64,000 bases of DNA, taken from contig NC_080540.1 in the NCBI RefSeq assembly GCF_028640845.1, positions 162,091,438 to 162,155,437 on the forward strand. Reading direction: 5' to 3'. Origin of the DNA: Ahaetulla prasina (lineage: Eukaryota > Chordata > Lepidosauria > Squamata > Colubridae). A program made the position numbers and the translations under genes. Positions 40,726 through 51,886 of this stretch are shown in pieces. Below the pieces are notes generated by a model. The model was not told the DNA's origin and made no database searches. It saw nothing but the letters and a program-made list of their open reading frames with translations. Positions within the stretch are counted from its first letter, which is position 1; each line of letters starts with the position of its first letter.

Positions 40726-42000
40726 AAAAAGACTCTACTACTAAAAAGAAAATTTTTTTTTACTGCATATGTGCCATGGATGGTAAGCTACCAAGAAATG
40801 GAATAAAATCAATGTTATGCTAACGGGGAAAAAGGAACAAATAGATTCATAAAAATATGACATAAATAATGCTTTTTAGAGTTTTATATGCAGATGTGGG
40901 GAGCCACTTACTCGAGTTGGATACTGGCTCCGTACTTTCTGGCCTCTGAAAATATCAGATGAGTGAAACAGTTTAAACCAGGGAAAGTCCCAAAAGATAA
41001 TTGAAAGCTGGAAGAGGTTCATAGATGAAAGACTGGGCTTATATTTGATTTTTGCCAGATGCAGTCTTTCCCCCGAGGAAAGTTAGCTTGTAAGCAAAAG
41101 AGTGTTAGATGTGGGACACCAGAATGATATAAGTAATGTAATGATAAGGAGTTAGTTCAGCTATGCCAACTGAGGTAGTCTGGTTTCTTAAATAGCCCAG
41201 AGTGTATATGCAAAGAATGGGGTAATTTCTGTAATGTTAGAAGACAGATTTAGCAATAAACCTTATGTTAAAAGTTCCAGTAGCTTGAGAACAATTATTG
41301 GCTCCTCCCCTTTTTTCTTCTTCTGTGTCATTAGGAGCAACTCACTCAACTCTGTTATAACTCTAAAATTTTCCTCATTGCTCTGATGATTTTCATGTCC
41401 CTGAAGAGCAGGACTCACGATATTTAACAAATTAGCTAAAGATTGCTACCCAAATGCCATCCATGCCAGGCCATATTTTATCTACCTCAGAAAAGTGGCT
41501 GGACAAATTTCAGAAGCTCTGCTATTGACTGATAGTCCCCAAGAAAGTAATAGAATTTTTAATTTTAAAAATTTTTTTGCCTTGGATTTAACTGTATACG
41601 TATCTGCTTCTTCATTGGTCTTCGATTGAAATAAATGTTCTCTTGACTGTGAAGTTTAAGCGGGGCTGCTCCAGAGGTTCAGGAATTGTGTCCTTCCTAT
41701 TTGGCCGTGCTGACTGAGACTGCTGGAAGTTTGGTTCAATAACATGGGGAGGGTCTCAGGTTCTTAAAGATAAACTCTACACCTCCAGTTGGAATCAAAG
41801 CTGTCCTCAAGTCTTTCATGCTGAAAATGAATTATAGAATTCCAAGTGAGAAGTAGAAAGGCTGTCAGCTCTGTGGATGGAATTATATCCTCCCTCCACA
41901 AGAGCTGAAGATCTCAAGGTAGTTAAGACTCAGAAGAGACTCACTATCTCACTGCTGCCCTCCAGCATTTGATGTGTAAAATAAAACATCACACATTTTT
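40726..42000. other. no gene or classified repeat
   Basis: Unique-looking with no domain in any frame and no repeat structure seen. Confidence 0.5.
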
Positions 42001-42228
42001 TTATTTATTTTATTTATTTTTGTCAATCATATATAAATAACAGGTAAAAGTATAAGCATAATTTGGATACATGAAAAGAGCAAGTAAAAAAAGGAATATT
42101 AGTACAGGGACGGTAGGCATGCGGGTGCACTTATGCACGCCCCTTACAGACCTGTTAGGAATGGGGTGAGGTCAACAGTAGACAATTTAAGGTTAAAGTT
42201 TTGGGGGTTTGGGGAAGATATACAGCTG
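42001..42228 (-). mobile_element. CR1-like LINE (AAATA tail) 3' end, antisense
   Basis: TTTATTTTTGTCAATCATAT, then GGCATGCGGGTGCACTTATG, GCCCCTTACAGACCTGTTAGG and GGGGTGAGGTCAACAGTAG, the reverse complement of the 25490-25640 3' end. Confidence 0.75.
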
Positions 42229-43007
42229 GCCTGGCTGGGCATCTCCTCTTTCTTGCTAATGTCATTGCTACCCTCTTTTCTTCCATAAGATTCTTAAAAT
42301 TATCCTTTCCTCATTAGCCTTTCTTTCCTATACAGAAGTAGGTAGATTATTATTATTTTTTTATCAGTGGCATGTTATATAGATTGTCCCTCTTCCATCA
42401 GGCAGGAACTCTCTCCTTATACAGCTCTAGACACGAAGTTTATAATTTATAATATTACATGGCGTACTTTATAATAGCGATATTAAAGAAGTGGGGAGCA
42501 GTTGGGCAAACAAAGAGTCCTGACACCAGACTTTTATGGGAGCTTAAGATAGTTTGCTTCTCATAGGATGCAGAAAATTGCAGTGCGGTGATCTTTATAC
42601 AATCCCATTGGGTTGTCCTTTTGCACTTTCTAAAGCACCCAGGACTCTTAACTGCAATAAAGCGTAGACAACACAAGATTTAGACTTGTTGACCTGTAAT
42701 TGCGGGATTGTTCAGAAATGGCTGGGAAACACCAACACCAAGTGAGCTCAATCTATCTCGGGCATTTTCTTTGCTATTCATTTTTTTTTATTAAAATTAA
42801 GTATCCTCCTGCAAGTCCTCATTTGTTCTTTTTCTTTTTAATTTCCTTGCTATGCTACATAAAAGAAGAATTATCTTTGCTTTCCCCAGGCATCAAAAAT
42901 CTAGATTTATGGCTCTTCTCTTGACTATAAAGACACAGAGGCACCCTCCTCTCCACTTCATCCCCAATTCCTGCCTATGATGGGGTGAAGGTTCCAACAT
43001 TTGAGAG
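42229..43007. other. no gene or classified repeat
   Basis: AT/T-rich, no coding or repeat signature. Confidence 0.5.
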
Positions 43008-43316
43008 GCTCCTACAAAGGTAAAGGGGGGGTCAAACTATTTTCCAAAGCACCAAAAGGCAAGACAAGAAACAATGGATGGAAACTAACTAAGGAGAGAA
43101 GCAATCTAGAACTAAGGAGAAATTTCCTAACAATGAAAACAATCAACCAATGGAATAGCTTGCCTCCAGAAGTTGTGGATGCTGAAGGCTTTCAAAAGAT
43201 GCTGAAGGCTTTCAAAAAGAGACTGCTTGAGCATTTCTCTGAAATGCTCGAGCTGGAGGTTGGACTAGAAGCCCTCCGAGGTCCCTTCCAACTCTATTAT
43301 TATATGTTCTATGAAG
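43008..43316 (+). mobile_element. CR1 LINE 3' end with 20-bp internal duplication
   Basis: Encodes the CR1 ORF2 end in frame 43001-43387 (L-E-L-R-R-N-F-L-T-M-K-T-I-N-Q-W-N-S-L-P-P-E-V-V-D-A). The 3' UTR GAGGTTGGACTAGAAGCCC and GGTCCCTTCCAACTC follows. A 20-bp unit at 43178-43197 is repeated exactly at 43198-43217 and shifts the frame. Confidence 0.88.
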
Positions 43317-43676
43317 GTGGTGAAGAAGTTTGTTTTCCCTCCATAAGGATTATTTTATACAGGAGCCCCTCATGTGAAAATATATAGACCTGGGTTTGCC
43401 TGTATGCATGTATTCTCCAGTATGGTCTCAGATGGCCAATAGGAACACAGCAGCCTCTTCTACAGGATGTATCACCTCTGACGTCTCCTTGGTAGAGTTT
43501 GTAGGGCAAAAGTCAAAAAGCCACAGGGCAGCTTAACTTGGAGAGCACCATTTTCCAGTCTTTCTACAAGGCAGAGAAGAGCTTGGCTATGGGGACATAG
43601 CAAATCTAGACTGACAGGTATTGTGCTGCCTCCCAGACTGGAGGATAATGTGGGTTAAGTTGGCTCATTTTATGTG

Positions 43677-43680
<4 letters not shown>
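43317..43680. other. no gene or classified repeat
   Basis: Nothing recognised. Confidence 0.5.

Positions 43681-43734
<54 letters not shown>
43681..43734. repeat. (AAT)n microsatellite
   Basis: 18 perfect units, standing alone without a LINE tail next to it. Confidence 0.97.
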
Positions 43735-43736
<2 letters not shown>

Positions 43737-44069
43737 CAACTTTATTATTTGCGATGAAAGAAGTAACAACTAGGGTGAAGAAGAGCCTGCTGGTTTTGGA
43801 GATTTCAGTTTAAGAGGTAAGTTTTTTGATAAAGTAAATAAAAATAAGTAAATTAAAAAATTAAAAATTCTGGAGAAAGGGATGACTCTGCCCAGCCCAG
43901 TTAGTACAAGACATTTCTCCCCTTTTTTCCTTTTTTTTTCTGAAAGAGACAGCTCTCAGATCCTTTAAACAGACAAACCACATGTGCTGTCTATAGATGG
44001 AGTCCTTAATAGATTCCATATGAGGCTACAGTTTGGCAAACATGCATATAATCCAATGTGGAGATACAT
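43735..44069. other. no gene or classified repeat
   Basis: AT-rich, nothing recognised. Confidence 0.5.
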
Positions 44070-44543
44070 TATTATTATTATTATTATTATTTATTAGATT
44101 TTTATACCGCCCTTCTCCCGAAGGACTCAGGGCGGTTCACAGCCAAATAAAACAATAGAAAGTGTACAATAAAACAATAATTAAAAAACTTATTAAATAT
44201 AAGGCCAGATTAAAATCCATTTAAAACTATAAAACCCCATAAAATTTAAAACACATATTAAAAACTCCTAAAAATCCCTATGCCAGTCCTGCGCGAATAA
44301 ATAGATAGGTCTTCAACTCGCGGCGAAAGGTCCAAAGGTCAGGCAGCTGCCGAAATCCTGGGGGAAGTTCATTCCAGAGGGTGGGAGCCCCCACAGAGAA
44401 GGCCCTTCCCCTGGGGGCCGCCAGCCGACATTGTTTGGCGGATGGCACCCTGAGGAATCCCTCTCTGTGAGAGCGCACGGGTCGGTGGGAGGCAATCGGT
44501 TGCAGTAGGCGGTCCCGTAAGTAACCCGGCCCTAAGCCATTTT
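44070..44543 (-). mobile_element. L2 LINE 3' end, antisense, with (ATT)n tail
   Basis: (ATT)n at 44070-44091, then TTTTTATACCGCCCTTCTCC...GGACTCAGGGCGG, UTR and ORF2 end. The frame 44278-44478 (minus) encodes R-S-H-R-E-G-F-L-R-V-P-S-A-K-Q-C to R-A-G-L-A. 5'-truncated at about 44543. Confidence 0.9.
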
Positions 44544-44744
44544 CATAATTCTTAGGTAGCTCCTGGGCCCTGTAGGCAAAACTTTCAGTTGTTACTATAA
44601 CTGATTATCCTCTGAGCTGGCCTGTACAGTGGAGAATTGATTCCTTATTTTCATACAGTGATCAACATGTGCAGTAAATGTTCCCCTCCCACCTGCCTGT
44701 CTCCTTCCCTGTGTTATTCCCCTATTTTCTTCTGATAGAACAAG

Positions 44745-44950
44745 AATAACAGAGTTGGATGGGACCTTGGAGGTCTTCCAGTCCAGCCCCCTGCTCAAGC
44801 TGGAGACCCTACCATTTCAGATAAGTGACTATCCAATCTCTTCCTAAAAATGATGAAGCATCCACAACTTCTGAAAACAAGCTGTTCTATTGATTAATTG
44901 TTCTCCCTGTCAGGAAATTTCCCCTTAATTCTAGGTTACTTCTCAATTTG
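44745..44950 (-). mobile_element. CR1 LINE 3' end, antisense
   Basis: AATAACAGAGTTGGATGGGACC, TTGGAGGTCTTCCAGTCCAG and CCTGTCAGGAAATTTCCCC match the antisense CR1 copy at 16771-17010. Confidence 0.85.
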
Positions 44951-45615
44951 TGGCAGCTCTTCTCTGAAGAGAAGAGGAAGAGGAAGAGTTTTCTCTTCCT
45001 TTGTTCTGAGAGCCTCCAACCATGTTACATGGCTTTGCAGCACAAAGGCAATACTGAGAGAGGAAGCTCCGAAGAATCAGTGATGGGTATGCACAGCTGC
45101 AGCATAAGGCTTCCACTGGATCTGGGCACAGTTGGGGTGTTAAGATATTGTCAGCGCTTGTGTGTGGCTGGAATGCTGGGTCCCTGGGCTTGCAGCTGCA
45201 GGAGAACTGGGTTTGCACACCCACGCACTTACACACACACGCATACATATTGCCAGGGGACAAAGGATCATACAATTAGCACATGGGTTGTAGCAGCCGC
45301 ATGGCATGATGTCTAAGCCCAACCTTGGCTAGTCATGTGCTTCTGGATTGGGAGAGGGGAGTAGAACGAAGTCCTGAATTGATGCACAAACTGCAGATAA
45401 TTCTCTAGACAAAGCTGAAGTGAGATGTTTTGTTAGCTGCTACAATATGCTTTGTTCCTTCGGCAGGGTAGGTATCCTTGTTCTTTGCGAATTTAACGTG
45501 GAATACTTTCTTCTCTCAATCTCCTCCAGAGATTTTATTTAAACCACAATCCTGATTATGGATAAAGACATCCTGTGGCGGATTAAAATCTCTACCTACA
45601 GGCAAGCTCTTAAAG
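44951..45615. other. no gene or classified repeat
   Basis: Open frames on both strands at 44943-45322 overlap each other and show no domain. A short (CA)n lies at 45229-45243. Confidence 0.5.
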
Positions 45616-45721
45616 CAGGGGTCTCCAACCTTGGCAACTTTAAGCCTGGTGGACTTCAACTCCCAGAGTTTTGGGAGTTGAAATCCTCCAGGCTTCAAGT
45701 TGCCAAGGTTGGAGATCCCTG
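45616..45721. mobile_element. palindromic hAT MITE, 106 bp (TSD TCTTAAAG/ACTTAAAG)
   Basis: Almost entirely an inverted repeat: CAGGGGTCTCCAACCTTGGC...AACTCCCAGAG against TTGGGAGTTG...GTTGGAGATCCCTG, with arms of about 48 bp. Flanks 45608-45615 and 45722-45729 match 7 of 8. A decayed relative lies at 52897-53001, with fragments at 36688 and 50890. Confidence 0.88.
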
Positions 45722-46572
45722 ACTTAAAGGATAGGGGGGAAAAAATGGCAAAAGCATGGAGAATAGTTCTCTCTACGGTTATTAGTCATGGGAGGGAAAG
45801 AGAGTCTTCCCTTACTAAAAGCAGTATATCTCTGAATAGCAGGTGGAAGAGACAGATAACGGCCTACTTCTATCACACCATACTTCTCCGGGCCCAGTGG
45901 CATGTATCTGGCTGCACTGAGAAAGCGTTTCCAAGGATTAACCGATCTTGCTCTCATTCAGAAAAATTGTTACGGGAATGAGCTTTCCTACACCACTCCT
46001 AGCATTATCCACATATTTTTGTAAAAGAAGCAGTGTGGAAAACGGTACTGTATTTCCAATAATAAATCCAGGCCACGTCTCGGATTTCATAAAGCTTCCC
46101 ACCTTCCTCGTATCTGTTTAGCACACCTGTTAGACCTTGAGCCAAGAATAATAATAGAAATTGCTATGGAAATTTCCTGACGAAACTCCCCGAGACATTA
46201 TTATGGGACTGGATTTGATTCGAATGATCTCCTTTCACTGCAATCCTTTGGGGAGATTCTAAAAAGTTGAATTACTGTTTGAAAAAAATCTCTATGTCTT
46301 CCTCAGGAGATTATATTTCGGACAGTGCCTTTTGGGATTATGGGCAAGTTAGAAGGTTAGGCAAAATGATAGTAGCCCATTTTACCATTTACCTTGGAAG
46401 CTGAGTCCTGTTCCTCCGTTATTTATTTATTTTTTGCTTGTTTTTTAACTTACCTTTTACACAGGAACTAAAAGCAAGGAAGATAAGGCTTGCTTTCCCA
46501 CAACAGTTGCCCTATATGTGTTAAAGCTTCCTTCCCCTACAACCCTGTGAAGTTGGAGGGAGAGGGAATAAG
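45722..46572. other. no gene; includes a possible conserved noncoding stretch
   Basis: 46130-46275 is unique with balanced composition and homeodomain/SOX-like motifs; see findings. Otherwise unclassified. Confidence 0.4.
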
Positions 46573-46710
46573 CAGTGGTGGGATTCAGCCAGTTTGTACC
46601 ACTTCGGGAGAACAGGTTGTTAACTTTCTGAGCAGTTTGGCAAACTGGTTGTTTGGAAGAAATCATTAGGGCAGAGAACCGGTTGTTAAATTACTTGAAT
46701 CCCACCACTG
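46573..46710 (+). mobile_element. hAT MITE, 137-bp family (TSD GGAATAAG)
   Basis: 138 bp, CAGTGGTGGGATTCAGCCAG...CTTGAATCCCACCACTG with exact 8-bp flanks GGAATAAG (46565-46572, 46711-46718). Confidence 0.95.
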
Positions 46711-46924
46711 GGAATAAGTGGCCCCAAATAATCAAAGTGTCTCCCTGCTTCTAGTCAAACATCTTAATCGCATTCTATTTGGAGCGAGGCTGGACAGTTA
46801 ATCTTTTGTCAGTGCTTTAATTTGGGTTATTACAATAAGCAGGTGTTAGTATCTTAAATGGTCCCCTTCTTGGCCATGCCTGCCAAATTCTGTCCCTGGA
46901 ATAGAGATGACTTCATTGGATCTG

Positions 46925-47068
46925 CCTGTTAAAAGTTGACTCAGCCTTCCATCCTTCTGAGGTGGGTAAAATGAAGACCCAGATTGTTGGCAAGATGCTG
47001 ACTCTGTAAACCGCTTACAGAGGGCTGTAAAACACTCTGAAGCGGTATATAAGTGCTATGGCTATTAC
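46925..47068 (+). mobile_element. SINE body/tail fragment
   Basis: GACTCAGCCTTCCATCCTTC, GTAAAATGAAGACCCAGATTG and GTAAACCGCTTACAGAGGGC-TGTAAAACACT...AAGCGGTATATAAG match the 3' part of the SINE at 12474. The tRNA-like head is missing. Confidence 0.75.
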
Positions 47069-47666
47069 TAAGTATGTCAAATCCAATGGAAAAAATCAAG
47101 TATATCAATCTCCATTCATGATCTGCAGTAGTGAAAGAGAGGCCCAGATTTCTGCAATCTAATAGGTTGCTGTACAGCAACTCCCAATATCCTAACCATC
47201 CTATTAGAGTCTGGAAATTATAGTTCTGCAACATATGAAGCGGTATATAGCCTAGCCTATAGCTCAGTGATAGATTGTCTGGTTCTACATGCAGAAGATT
47301 CACAATAAAAATAGCCATTTTAAAAAAAAAGTGGATCCACCACCTCAAATTAAAAAAAAAAGATTGATGTTTTTCCCCACCCTCAAATAAATGTTTCTTT
47401 CTTTCCAATCTCTCCCACCTAGAAACATAAGTTCCATCTGCTCCACGGTCCTTTTTTTCTATTTCAATTACCTTTAAAGAAGCAAATTTTAGAAGAAGGT
47501 AAAGCTTTGAAGGACTGATGTGGAAGTAATACAGTTTCATACCATGTTGGACGAAAGCATCTTTGTCAGAAGGAAGTCATGGTCTTCCAAAACTTTCTAG
47601 ACCTAATTTTAGTTAGTCCCACCCAGCACAGTCACTGGTATCAGATGACAGATGTTGCCCTCTAAT
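47069..47666. other. no gene or classified repeat
   Basis: A minus-strand 199-residue open frame (46941-47540) runs through the SINE and this unique sequence without any domain. Confidence 0.5.
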
Positions 47667-47884
47667 CAGGGGTGGGCTGCTGGGGGTTTGCAAGGGTTCG
47701 GGAGAACCTCTAGCTAAGATTCTGTGCAGTTCGGAGAACCCCCAAATCCCACTCCTGGCTGGCCCCACCCACCCCTCCCCTCCGCTCCCAGGAGTCCCCA
47801 CGTTGCCCATTTTGGATGCAGGTAAGTGCAGGGCATGTGCGGAGGCTCGGGGAGGGTGAAAAACAGCCCTACTGGAAGTTCGGG
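47667..47884 (-). mobile_element. hAT fragment (CAGGGGTGGGCTG end), truncated by L3 LINE
   Basis: CAGGGGTGGGCTGCTGGGGG, GTTCGGGAGAACCTCTAGC and GGCTGGCCCCACCCACCCC belong to the GAACC-box hAT MITEs. The right terminus is absent; L3 sequence starts at about 47885. Confidence 0.6.
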
Positions 47885-48300
47885 AAGACCCCTCACATCC
47901 TGGACATAAACTGTTTCAACTCCTACCCTCAAAATGACACTACAGAGCACTGCACACCAGAACAACTAGACACAAGAACAGTTTCTTCTTCTCTGCTAAA
48001 CAAATAATTCCCTCAACACTGTCAAACTATTGATTAAATCTGCACTAGTATTCATCTTCTCATCGTTCCCATCACCCATCTCCTTCCATTTATGACTGTA
48101 TGACTGTAACTTTGTTGCTTGCATCCTTATGATTTATATTGATATTGATTGTTTCCTGATTGCTTATTTGTACACTATGACTATCATTAAGTGTTGTAAG
48201 TGTTGTACCTTGATGAAGGTATCTTTTCTTTTATGTACACTGAGAGCATATGCACCAAGACAAATTCCTTGTGTGTCCAATAACACTTGGCCAATAAAGA
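47885..48300 (+). mobile_element. L3-type CR1 LINE 3' end (subtype A)
   Basis: ACCCCTCACATCCTGGACATAAAC to CTAAACAAATAATTCCC and the standard 3' UTR ending AATAACACTTGGCCAATAAAG, followed by an ATTCT array. A deletion removes about 20 bp before CTCTGCTAAAC. Confidence 0.87.
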
Positions 48301-48367
48301 ATTCTATTCTATTCTATTCTATTCTATTCTATTCTATTCTATTCTATTCTATTCTATTCTATTCTAT
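48301..48367. repeat. (ATTCT)n microsatellite
   Basis: About 13 perfect pentamers, tail of the preceding L3 copy. Confidence 0.97.
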
Positions 48368-48370
48368 TCA

Positions 48371-49203
48371 CCTCAAATCTGTCCTATTTAAAATTGAGAA
48401 ATGAATCTGGTGAGTCTGAAACCAGCAGTCTCCAGGTTGAAAATGCGTTAAGCCCAAATTGTTTCCCAAGGCCAATAAAGAAAATGGTCAAGTTTCCTTT
48501 GACTCAGAAAGATGGGAGGAAAAGGCTAGAATTTCTCCTCTGGTGTAGACTGATTGGAAGACTTTGATTTCTGTGTACCCTGTTGGTGTTTTTGTGATTT
48601 TAATCTTGTTTGAAATAAACCAGCTGAGTTGTATCCGAGAGTTCTGCATTAAAAGAAGCCTATTTCTGAATGAAGAGTTAATTCTCTGAAGAGTGAAATT
48701 GATAGCTAAACTGTGTGTGAAGCTTGACCGATTCCTTCGTTCATAATCCTTATGAAATCCACCAGCCCTAAAACATCTCATAGGTGGCCAGCTTCTGAAA
48801 TTCTGATAATTTTCAAAGGATTGTTTTGCGCTCCCCCCCCCGATATTTTTTAAGTAAATACCCTTCAAATCAGGAGTCTCTCTCTTTCTGCGTAGACACA
48901 GACAGAAGATTTCTCTCTGCACTCTCATAATTTCCCTCCATTCCAATTGCTTTTCTTTCCTCTGCCTTTCTTAATTACAGTTTGTATTTGTTTACCAAAC
49001 GGTGCAAATAACTATGTAATTGGTGTAATTGATGCACTACTAAAATATGCATCTCTTTAACAGCTTTTATGGTTTAACAAAAGTGAAATATTACAGTAAT
49101 AAAAGAGAAATCTTACAGAAGAAAGCCGACTCTCTCCTCTTCCCTTCTAGCACCTAGCCTGATTATTGTTGTTGGTTTTTAAAGTCTATTTATTTATTTA
49201 TTT
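48371..49203. other. no gene; includes a possible conserved noncoding stretch
   Basis: A 152-residue minus-strand frame (48488-48946) has no domain. 48975-49115 is AT-rich and unique (see findings). A C-run lies at 48832-48841. Confidence 0.45.
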
Positions 49204-49259
49204 ATGTATGTATGTATGTATGTATGTATGTATGTATGTATGCATGTATGTATGTATGT
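49204..49259. repeat. (TATG)n microsatellite
   Basis: About 13 TATG units preceded by a few TTTA units. Confidence 0.95.
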
Positions 49260-49396
49260 TTATATGCTGTCCATCTCCCTATCCGAAGTAGCTCTGGATG
49301 GCTCTTTAGTTCACTTTACCCTTTCCTTCAAAGTGCTGGATAGCTAGCAACCACTTTTGTCTCTGTCCTGTCCACCTTTGATAAAATACCTCAAAA

Positions 49397-49675
49397 GAAG
49401 AGGTGGGGTTTCAGCAGGTTCTGACCAGTTCTGGAGAACCAGGTAGCAGAAATTTTGAGTAGTTCGGAGAACCGGCAGTAAAAATTCTGACTGGCCCCAC
49501 CCCCATCTATTCTCTGCCTCCCAAGTCCCAGCTGATTGGGAGGAAATGGGGATTTTGCAGTAACCTTCCTGCCACGCCCACCAAGCTACGCCCACCAAGC
49601 CATGCCATGGCATGCCCACCAAGCTGTGCCCACAAAACCAGTAGTAAAATTTTTTGGATCCCCGCCCCCCTACTG
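49397..49675 (+). mobile_element. hAT MITE (CAGAGGTGGG family), diverged right end
   Basis: AGAGGTGGGGTTTCAGCAGG, AACCGGCAGTAAAAATTCTG, GGGATTTTGCAGTAACC and CCACGCCCACCAAGC. The right end GGATCCCCGCCCCCCTACTG is mutated. Flanks CCTCAAAA and CCTCTAAG match 6 of 8. Confidence 0.78.
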
Positions 49676-49902
49676 CCTCTAAGGCATTTGACGGGACAGT
49701 GCTTTGATATCTGGAAAGTGGAGTGGGTTGGTTTACCTCCTGACTGATATGATGAAGGATGTCCCAGTTACTCATAAATCACCTTTCAAGTGAATTCAAC
49801 AGGCGCAGTTTTTGATCTGCCTGAGATTTCAAATATGAAATTCAAGAAATCAAACCTCTTCTCCTTGAATCCATTTGCTCCCAAAGCAGCTAACAAACAA
49901 GG

Positions 49903-50220
49903 CAGTGGTTAAAATCCAATTTTTTTTACTACCAGTTCTGTGGGTGTGGCTTGGTGGGTATGGTGTGGCTTGGTGGGCGTGGCTTGGTGCATCTGGCAGG
50001 GAAGGATACTGCAAAATCTCCATTCCCTCCCGACTCCTGGGGAAGGATACTGCAAAATCCCCATTCCCTCCCGACTCCTGGGGGAAGGATATTGCAAAAT
50101 CTCCATTCCAATCCCACTCTGGGGCCAGCCAGAGGTGGTATTTTCTGGTTCTCTGAACTGCTCAAAATTTCCGCTACCGGTTCTCCAAAACCCGTCAGAA
50201 CCTGCTGGATTTCACCCCTG
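49903..50220 (-). mobile_element. hAT MITE (CAGAGGTGGG family, reverse), 318 bp (TSD AAACAAGG)
   Basis: CAGTGGTTAAAATCCAATTT...GCTGGATTTCACCCCTG with exact 8-bp flanks AAACAAGG (49895-49902, 50221-50228). It contains three GGAAGGATACTGCAAAATC-type blocks in tandem (about 50005-50115), a smaller version of the 57604 array. Confidence 0.93.
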
Positions 50221-50228
50221 AAACAAGG

Positions 50229-50890
50229 GATATCATATGAGATAGAGAGAGCAGCTGCAAGACGCTGAGCAGCAGGGAAGGTGCCATTTTGCAGAAGAAG
50301 TATAGAGGGCACTGGTGTTTCAGTTATGCTTTCTCTATAGAGCTGTGTACCTTCTCGGCAAATCAGAGGGATGACTTTGAATTGCCAGGGCTGGAGAGAA
50401 TATTCACATTTTAAAAAAGGAGGGGAAAGACAGCAGCTGATTTACTTCTCTGACAAAGAGCACTAAGGGTTACTTTGGGGGAACTTCTTGAAGCTCTTTG
50501 GGGAGGCCATCATGGCTCCCAGCTATCAGATGGAAAATACCTGCAACATGGGAGCAACAGGGATTATACACAAATTAGAGAAAGAACATGCTGGGGCAGA
50601 ATGGTTAACTTTAGAACGGTACCTGAAATTCATTCTTTCTTATTAATATGTACTCTTCCTCTAAAGGAAGGGTGCAGAATCTGATGTACCAGGACAGCAA
50701 CCCAAGATCGTAATTTTAAGGCCACAGTAGGAGTATTATTCATCTCAGCTAGACTGATGTAATGAATTATTAATCATTTAAAGGATTTTTATAAAATCTA
50801 CCCATGTTTTTGAACGAACAAATGCCCTTTAAGGGAGTATGTTGGACAGGATACCATTAAGGGCCTAATGTGGCCCTCCTCCTGAAAAAA
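50229..50890. other. no gene or classified repeat
   Basis: Unclassified. From about 50890 to 50985 (CAACAATGGCTGACTCAGG, TATGGGAGTTGAAGTCCAC) is a remnant of the palindromic hAT MITE. Confidence 0.5.
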
Positions 50891-50998
50891 AAAATAGTTT
50901 GGCTATTTTTTTCAGTCAACAATGGCTGACTCAGGAATTATGGGAGTTGAAGTCCACAAGTCATAAAAGGGGCATCGTTCCCCACCCACGTTCTAAAG

Positions 50999-51134
50999 TA
51001 GGGGTGTCAAACTTGCGGCCCACTGGCCAGGTGCATCACACGCTGGCCACGCCCATGCCAGGTTTAGCGAAGGGGGAAAAAGTTATAATAACATGACGTG
51101 ACGACACCATGCCAATGAGAGTTGGACAGCCCTG
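50999..51134. mobile_element. hAT MITE, 136 bp (TSD TTCTAAAG/CTCTAAAG)
   Basis: TAGGGGTGTCAAACTTGCGG...GAGAGTTGGACAGCCCTG. Flanks 50991-50998 and 51135-51142 match 7 of 8. The TGTCAAACTTGCGGCCC terminus is a common vertebrate hAT type. Confidence 0.82.
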
Positions 51135-51142
51135 CTCTAAAG

Positions 51143-51886
51143 CAGAGGTCACCAACCTTCCAGACCTTAGGGACCACTAAATTCATAATTTTAAATCCTG
51201 CGGACCACTAATATGATCTGCCTAATGACCGGCTGGGTAAGCGTGCCAAGGTGGTCATGTGACTGAGTGGACTTGGCCAACTTGATGTCACTCACGTTGA
51301 GGGTCACCTTGCCAGCCTCTACTCGCTACTCCTCACCTGCCTGCCTCACCCTGCTCCTTAGGGCCCCAACAGGAAGCGGTTGCTAGAGCTAAGCAGCTAC
51401 TAAGAGATAGAGTTGGCAAAACAGTTGGCTCAGTTCAAATTGGATCTGATCGAGAAGGAGGCTCAGCAGAAGCACCTCACTGAGGACTATGAGCATAGAC
51501 TTTTCAAGCAGAGGAAAGACCTGTAGGAGTGCAAGGCCAGGTACCAATGCCTGGAGGTTTAGCTGGTTCTAGGCCATGATGTTGTCCCACTGGAACAAGG
51601 CCCTCTGGCACTTTGCCACCAGTGGCACTTCCCTCCAGCCTTCACCCAAAGCCCCGCACCAGGAGGCTGAAGCAGACCCCAAGTCGGAATTTCTGCCCCC
51701 CCTCCAACCCACACAAGAAGACCCAGAAGGGGGAGACTCTCTGCAGCAACACAAACATTCATTGCACGTATCTGGCCCAAGGACCGTAGTTTGAGGATCC
51801 TTGATTTAGTGCAATATAAAAAAATGCAAATAATTTTTCTGCAGAGCCCCAAAATTTTCTCATGGACCACCAGTTGGCGACCGCTT
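51143..51886 (+). mobile_element. hAT element carrying the coiled-coil segment (copy 2)
   Basis: CAGAGGTCACCAACCTTCC...CACCAGTTGGCGACCGCTT, about 744 bp. The left flank CTCTAAAG also serves as the right TSD of the preceding MITE; the right flank CTCTAGAA is an imperfect match. It has the same internal order as 21433-22196, inverted. The coiled-coil text on the plus strand (about 51420-51640) is broken by a TAG near 51523 and by indels, and frame 51576-51794 continues its C-terminal part. Confidence 0.82.

Noticed and set aside
46941..47540. 199-residue minus-strand open frame
   Set aside because: Begins in unique DNA and ends in a SINE, has no recognisable domain, and shows random-looking composition.
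48488..48946. 152-residue minus-strand open frame
   Set aside because: No domain, no splice or codon-bias support, AT-rich random composition.
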